A stretch of 64,000 bases of DNA, taken from contig JACRMS010000026.1 of the NCBI GenBank assembly GCA_016214845.1, forward strand, positions 62,001 through 126,000, given 5' to 3'. Source of the DNA: Nitrospirota bacterium (GTDB taxonomy: Bacteria > Nitrospirota > Thermodesulfovibrionia > UBA6902). Under the pieces are notes generated by a model, which saw nothing but the letters and a program-made list of their open reading frames with translations, had not been told where the DNA came from and did not search any database. The first letter of the stretch is position 1. Every line of letters begins with the position of its first letter. Below, in pieces: positions 59,794 through 64,000 of this stretch. Made by a program: the position numbers and the translations under genes.

Positions 59794-60099
59794 CGCTCCT
59801 CCCCTTCACTGCCGCCTGTCAGTATCTCCGCTTTATCGAATTTTAATCTCTTCCTTTTTTGTGTATACTTTATAACCATGTAGAATGGCTGCTGAAATGA
59901 AAGGCTGCGGAAGAATTTCTATACGACACCTTTAAAAAGCAGCGGGCAAAGAGCAGAGAGCATAGGGTTAGAGGCATAAATACTATTTGCTCTGAAGCAA
60001 AAATGTAATAATCCGTTTGTCGATTATAGAAATTCTGGAGCAGACTTTCATTTCAGATGCAAGATAATTAAATGTCGTTACGAAAACGACTGTTGACTT
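59794..60099. other. 306-bp non-coding stretch containing a MITE-like element
   Basis: No gene is visible. It includes TGTATACTTTATAA (possible -10 region around 59863-59876) and, at 59892-60056, the inverted-repeat element described separately. Confidence 0.6.
59892..60056. mobile_element. MITE-like element with ~32-bp imperfect terminal inverted repeats
   Basis: The left end 59892-59923 (ctgaaatgaaag ... agaatttctata) and right end 60025-60056 (tatagaaattct ... ctttcatttcag) are inverted copies with four mismatched positions. The inverted match continues inward as CGACA/TGTCG. The 165-bp element has no ORF. Its ends are unlike the MITE at 38930, so it is a different family. Confidence 0.65.
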
Positions 60100-60840
60100 A
60101 TGAACCATATCAGATGGCAAATAATTTTAGGGTTATCTTTGATCGCGCTGTCCGCGGCGCTGTATCTCATCCACTACGCGATTTTCAGGGATGTTCGTAA
60201 CACCCTGTTTTATTCACTCATGGACATCGCCTTTCTCCCCATAAACGTCCTGATAGTCACAATGATACTGCACAGGCTCCTGGGCGCAAGGGAAAGGCGC
60301 GCCAAGCTGGAAAAACTGAACGTAGTGATAGAGACCTTTTTCAGCGAGATGGGGACTAAGGCGCTTACTTACTTCTCGGCCTCTGACCCTGAACTGGACG
60401 ACATCAGAAAAAACCTTATCGTCACGGACCAGTGGTCTGATCAGGACTTCATAAGGGTCAGTAACAAGCTTAAAGGCTACACTTACAACGTTGATATTAA
60501 TAAAGTGGACGTGGCTAATTTGAAAAATTACCTCTCTGAGAAAAGAAGCTTCCTGCTGCGCCTGCTTGAAAACCCCGCCCTGCTGGAGCATGAATCCTTC
60601 ACGGAGCTTCAACTGGCGATCTTTCATCTCACGGAAGAACTGTCGGTCAGGACGGACATTCAGCAGATGCCGGACACCGACCTGCAGCACATCTCAGGCG
60701 ACATAAAAAGGGTGTACGGCTTACTCGTCCATCAATGGCTTGACTACATGAAATATTTGAAGGCAAATTATCCTTATCTCTTCTCACTTGCGGTGAGGAC
60801 CAACCCTTTTGACCGGAGCGCGTCTCCGGTCGTGAGATAA
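60100..60840 (+). CDS. Membrane protein of unknown function upstream of a GT5 gene
   Basis: 246 aa. Two transmembrane helices (about 7-27 and 40-60) are followed by a ~185-residue helical cytosolic domain with motifs such as SDQDFIRVSNKLKGY and LYLLVHQWLDYMKYLK. It is not in a family I can name with certainty. There is no Shine-Dalgarno at the ATG. The glycogen-synthase-like gene follows 14 bp later, so they are probably one operon. Confidence 0.75.
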   Translation: MNHIRWQIILGLSLIALSAALYLIHYAIFRDVRNTLFYSLMDIAFLPINVLIVTMILHRLLGARERRAKLEKLNVVIETFFSEMGTKALTYFSASDPELDDIRKNLIVTDQWSDQDFIRVSNKLKGYTYNVDINKVDVANLKNYLSEKRSFLLRLLENPALLEHESFTELQLAIFHLTEELSVRTDIQQMPDTDLQHISGDIKRVYGLLVHQWLDYMKYLKANYPYLFSLAVRTNPFDRSASPVVR

Positions 60841-60854
60841 TACCAGGAGGAAAA

Positions 60855-62588
60855 ATGACATTGGACCTGAAGGCGTGGACAAGAGACTGGGCGTTAATGA
60901 GCAGTTTCTTCAGCTTCGGGGAGATCAACAGGATCTCCGGCAAGCTGAAGAAGCTCAGGATACAGAATGTCGTCTTCTGTTCCTTTGAAAACAGGTTCGC
61001 AAAAAGCGGCGGGCTTGCCGCTGTCACCACAAATATCCTGCCTTATTTAAAAGAAATAAACCATGTCCCCAATGTTATCTTAATGACGCCGTTCTATCCT
61101 TCAATTATGGACAGTACACAGTTGCAGTCAACGGGAAAGAGTTTCAGAGTTCCATTTAATAATAAGGTCGTCCAGGCTGAGCTATACGAATATACATGGA
61201 ATTACACTAAACCCCAACGCGGCAGCTTAAAAGAATATTATCTGAAAGCGGAAGGGTTATTTGAAACTTCCAAAAATATAAAAGACCCCTATCTCTACAG
61301 TGAATCCGACAAACTGCTCAACGATAACCTGATGAGGGAGAGTTCACTGTTCTTTTGCAAGGCCGTCCCTCTGGCGCTGCAAGAGCTTGGCATACGTGAA
61401 AACATTGTATTTCATTTACAGGAGTGGCAAACCGCCCTGCTCTCACTTTCTGCTAAAGCAGCTATGCTGAACGGCACACTGGAATCCTGCGCGACAGTGC
61501 AGACAATGCATAATTCCTACGATTCATTCATTCCCTGGGAATCGCTTGCCGGGATCGTAAACGGAAAGGCAAAGCAAAATATCTCATTGTTCCCCGGCCT
61601 CGGCGCAACCGCATACCAGATTGGCCTTCAGCTGGCTGATGCCCCGGTAACCACCGTAAGCGAACATTACGCGGAAGAATTTACGACCGACATCCTGCAG
61701 ACTGAATACTTCGCCCCGCATCTGCAGAATATATTTTTAAAGAGCGGGGTCTACGGAGTAAATAACGGCATGTTCATTGAATTGTCTCCTGAGCTTTCAT
61801 CCGAAGGGAATCTTTCCATAGATGATATCCGAAAGATCAAATTGAAAAACAGGAAGGCCCTGTTAAAAGTTCTGGCCTCTTACAAACCAAAAGAACGTTT
61901 CGGCGAGTTGACGTATAAAGGCAAGACCATTTCCAGGCTGCCTGACAATGTCCCGATCATTGTAATGAGCGGAAGGCTCGATCCCCTTCAAAAGGGTTTT
62001 GACATCTTATTGCGCGCGATAGAAAGATTCGCGGAAGATGAGATAAAGGTTGTCCTTACCCCTATGGCCACCCGCCGCGCGGACCTTGATTGCTTTTACG
62101 AGGCAGCGTGTAAATGCAAAGGGAACCTGACCGTGTTCGCCGGGAGGATGGAAAAAGGGTTCAGCGAGCTGCAGGCTGGAGCAACATTCGGATTGATGCC
62201 CTCAATATATGAACCGTTCGGCGCGGCAGTGGAATACATGGCAAACGGGACGGTGAACATCGGCAGGTCCACCGGCGGACTGGTAGACCAGATCGATCTG
62301 AAATGCGGATACCTCTATAAAGAAGACGCCGTCTTTTACACCCTTGATAATATCAGGGACTTTGTTGAAACAGCGGACATTGTGCAGGCGAGAAAGGCAA
62401 ACCCGTGGGCGCTCCGCATGGCCGATAGTTTATATGAGGTCCTGAAGAAGGCTGTTAACGTATATCGGAACAGCCCGGACCAGTATTACAAATTGGTCCT
62501 TAACGGCCTCAGGAAAGTAAACAACTTCAATTGGGAGACAAATGCCCGAAAATATTTCCAGGTCTATGAAAAGACCCGTGGCGTTTGA
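60855..62588 (+). CDS. GT5-type glycogen/starch synthase-like glycosyltransferase
   Basis: 577 aa. The N-terminal Rossmann half has KSGGLAAVTTNILPYL, the KxGGL sugar-nucleotide motif (at about residue 53), and QEWQTALLSLSAK (a His/Trp-x-Asp-like region). The C-terminal half has SGRLDPLQKGFDILLRA and GLMPSIYEPFGAAVEYM, the GT5 E-x-x-x-x-E/PFG motif. It likely elongates alpha-1,4-glucan from ADP- or UDP-glucose. It is longer than GlgA (about 480 aa), with extra segments in the N-half. A CBM48 protein at 1618 may bind the same glucan. Confidence 0.85.
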   Translation: MTLDLKAWTRDWALMSSFFSFGEINRISGKLKKLRIQNVVFCSFENRFAKSGGLAAVTTNILPYLKEINHVPNVILMTPFYPSIMDSTQLQSTGKSFRVPFNNKVVQAELYEYTWNYTKPQRGSLKEYYLKAEGLFETSKNIKDPYLYSESDKLLNDNLMRESSLFFCKAVPLALQELGIRENIVFHLQEWQTALLSLSAKAAMLNGTLESCATVQTMHNSYDSFIPWESLAGIVNGKAKQNISLFPGLGATAYQIGLQLADAPVTTVSEHYAEEFTTDILQTEYFAPHLQNIFLKSGVYGVNNGMFIELSPELSSEGNLSIDDIRKIKLKNRKALLKVLASYKPKERFGELTYKGKTISRLPDNVPIIVMSGRLDPLQKGFDILLRAIERFAEDEIKVVLTPMATRRADLDCFYEAACKCKGNLTVFAGRMEKGFSELQAGATFGLMPSIYEPFGAAVEYMANGTVNIGRSTGGLVDQIDLKCGYLYKEDAVFYTLDNIRDFVETADIVQARKANPWALRMADSLYEVLKKAVNVYRNSPDQYYKLVLNGLRKVNNFNWETNARKYFQVYEKTRGV

Positions 62589-62602
62589 GGGTCCACCACT
62601 GC

Positions 62603-63343
62603 TTATTTCCTTTTCCCCGCTTCGCCTGTCATAGGCACAAATGCAACTCCGCCCATCTGCTCTACTTCGAGCTCGCCTTTGATCTTTGATACAAGCGTAA
62701 GCGTCTGGTAATAAAGAGTGCTGCCGAGAGGGATGATCAGCCTGCCGCCATCTTTCAACTGCTCAATAAGCAGCGGAGGTATATGGTTGGCGGATGCTGT
62801 AATGATAATGGCGTCAAAAGGCGCGTACTCTTCCCAGCCGAAATAACCGTCCGCATGTTTTGTCCTGATGTGCTTATAGCCGAGGTCAGTGAGTAGTTTC
62901 GAGGCCTTTTTTTGCAGCAGTTCTATGATCTCAATGGTATAAACTTCCTTTACCATCTCCGCGAGGACCGCCGCCTGATACCCGGAGCCTGTGCCGATCT
63001 CAAGTACCCGGTCTGAAGATTTAAGCTTCAACGCCTCAGTCATGAGCGCCACAACATACGGCTGAGAGATAGTCTGTCCCTCACCGATCGGGAGAGGGTG
63101 GTCATCGTACGCGCTGTTTCTAAAAGGGGAGGCAACAAAGTGATGTCTCGGTATCTTCGACATCGCGTCGAGGACCCTCTTGTCCTTTATGCCCCTTCCC
63201 GCAAGCTGGGCCTCTACCATTTCCCGTCTTGAAATTGAATATTCGTCAGCAGCGGAGTTAGAGACGAGAAAAAAGAGCGGCAAAACAACAATGGGAATGA
63301 TCCTCAACCTGTCCATACAACAATTATCTTCCATAATCCTCAC
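62603..63343 (-). CDS. pcm: Protein-L-isoaspartate O-methyltransferase, exported
   Basis: 246 aa from the start at 63343; internal ATGs at codons 4 and 10 are possible. The N-terminal hydrophobic helix with [13 protein letters not shown] predicts export. The enzyme domain has [13 protein letters not shown] and [15 protein letters not shown], both canonical for Pcm. It repairs isoaspartyl residues by methylation with SAM. A periplasmic location requires a SAM supply, as with the methyltransferase at 54468. Confidence 0.92.
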   Translation of the reverse strand: MRIMEDNCCMDRLRIIPIVVLPLFFLVSNSAADEYSISRREMVEAQLAGRGIKDKRVLDAMSKIPRHHFVASPFRNSAYDDHPLPIGEGQTISQPYVVALMTEALKLKSSDRVLEIGTGSGYQAAVLAEMVKEVYTIEIIELLQKKASKLLTDLGYKHIRTKHADGYFGWEEYAPFDAIIITASANHIPPLLIEQLKDGGRLIIPLGSTLYYQTLTLVSKIKGELEVEQMGGVAFVPMTGEAGKRK

Positions 63344-63361
63344 ATCGTCAATAAGAAAGAG

Positions 63362-63460
63362 GGAAAATAAAAATCCCCCTTTGGAAAAGGGGGGGCGGGC
63401 ATCCAGTCTTTTTAATAAGTCCTGGATGCCCGATTACTAACTTCGGGCATGACGAAAAGA
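63362..63460. repeat. Dispersed repeat between pcm and the LivK-like gene
   Basis: A ccccctttggaaaaggggg hairpin is followed by gggcatccag ... ctggatgcccgattactaac and ttcgggcatgacg. It is a reverse-oriented relative of the 5391 and 38971 copies. Confidence 0.7.
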
Positions 63461-63490
63461 AAAAAAGACAGACATTATTAAAGCAAAATT

Positions 63491-64000
63491 CTACGGCTTC
63501 CAGTGTTCTGTAAACTTACCGCCTTTTGTGATCCACACAACGTAAGGCGCAACCGTGACATCGCCTTTGGAATCAAACTTTATATTGCCAAGCGCGCCGT
63601 TAAATTCCATGGAATGGAGTATATCCATAATGGCTCTGCCCTCAGTTGTCTTAGCGGCGTCTATGGCCTTCAGCATAATGTTTCCTGCGTCATAAGCGTA
63701 GATCGAATAGGGCCCGATCTCACCGAATTTTTTATTGTACTGCTCAATGAATCCCTTTGCGCTTGGGATGTTGACGGGATCAGGGCTGAATGTTATATAA
63801 GTCCCTTCTGCGGACTCTGCTCCCGCGATCTCGATAAACTTGGGGTCAATGATGCCGTCGCCGCCCATAAAAGGGACTGTCATGCCGAGCTCGCGGGACT
63901 GCTTCACTAAAAGCCCACCCTCCGGATAAATTCCCCCGAAAAATATCAGCTCAGGTTTCTTCTCTTTGATGGAGATCAGAACGGTCTTGAAGTCCTTGTC
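63491..64000 (-). CDS. Branched-chain amino-acid-type substrate-binding protein (LivK-like), 5' end outside window
   Basis: The frame is open to the right edge (the upstream part reads LIFFGGIYPEGGLLVKQS), so only the C-terminal ~169 residues are seen. They include GGDGIIDPKFIEIAG, YDAGNIMLKAID and GNIKFDSKGD, the second lobe of a type-1 periplasmic binding protein of the HAAT/Liv family. The signal peptide and first lobe are missing. It probably belongs to a transporter encoded beyond the window. The ligand is unknown. Confidence 0.88.
   Translation of the reverse strand, partial: DKDFKTVLISIKEKKPELIFFGGIYPEGGLLVKQSRELGMTVPFMGGDGIIDPKFIEIAGAESAEGTYITFSPDPVNIPSAKGFIEQYNKKFGEIGPYSIYAYDAGNIMLKAIDAAKTTEGRAIMDILHSMEFNGALGNIKFDSKGDVTVAPYVVWITKGGKFTEHWKP

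Overview
The window looks like a chromosomal segment of a Gram-negative anaerobe or microaerophile, most plausibly Nitrospirota (Thermodesulfovibrionia-like). The reasons are a TamB/Omp85 outer-membrane assembly locus, multihaem c-type cytochromes with an outer-membrane porin, SOD/ferritin-like protection genes, a DsrC-like protein, and many short dispersed repeats of the kind that translate as HSRESGNP or QKSEVRSQ. No rRNA or other phylogenetic marker is present, so the lineage is an inference.

Layout. 1-5300 (minus strand): a DUF255/thioredoxin-like protein cut by the window edge, a CBM48 glycogen-binding protein, an oxidative-stress block (SOD, two ferritin-like proteins, an 84-aa unknown and a DsrC-like protein without the redox cysteines), and a tiny operon of two related 34-37 aa membrane peptides plus a four-helix membrane protein. 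5300-11060: HAD hydrolase, AmmeMemoRadiSam enzyme AmrS, MtgA, an MFS transporter, and a cation:proton antiporter preceded by a clear fluoride riboswitch. 11100-19190 (minus): a five-gene operon for extracellular electron transfer and sensing (decahaem lipoprotein, beta-barrel porin, substrate-binding protein, 13-haem lipoprotein, chemoreceptor) behind a sigma-28-like promoter. 19450-23050: carbamoyltransferase/DUF5989/SxtJ triad and a methyltransferase. 23200-32000: Ppx/GppA, GNAT, and the TamB - Omp85 - SurA-like operon.

32218-36455: tRNA-Ala(CGC) followed by a small plus-strand accessory island (His-rich protein + DUF1828 pair, DGQHR-like + HEPN pair, Bro-N protein). 36466-38915: lipoprotein, TPR protein and a DacZ-like diadenylate cyclase with a MITE at its promoter. 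39159-45037: fabG-acpP-fabF-rnc-purM, then a VapBC module and a cas6 remnant lying between purM and purN. 45012-50484: a 1459-aa activase/dehydratase-type fusion and small proteins. 50617-64000: ftsH, PilZ, FmdB, TPR, small Cys-rich proteins, exported methyltransferases, monohaem cytochromes, a membrane spermidine-synthase-like protein, an HD-GYP regulator, a GT5 synthase, Pcm and the 3' part of a LivK-like binding protein.

Two genome-wide themes stand out. First, short 7-nt-period repeats have entered coding sequence, where they form inter-domain linkers and parts of signal peptides. Second, several genes have a perfect TATAAT box 5-6 nt before the start codon and no Shine-Dalgarno sequence, which suggests leaderless mRNAs.
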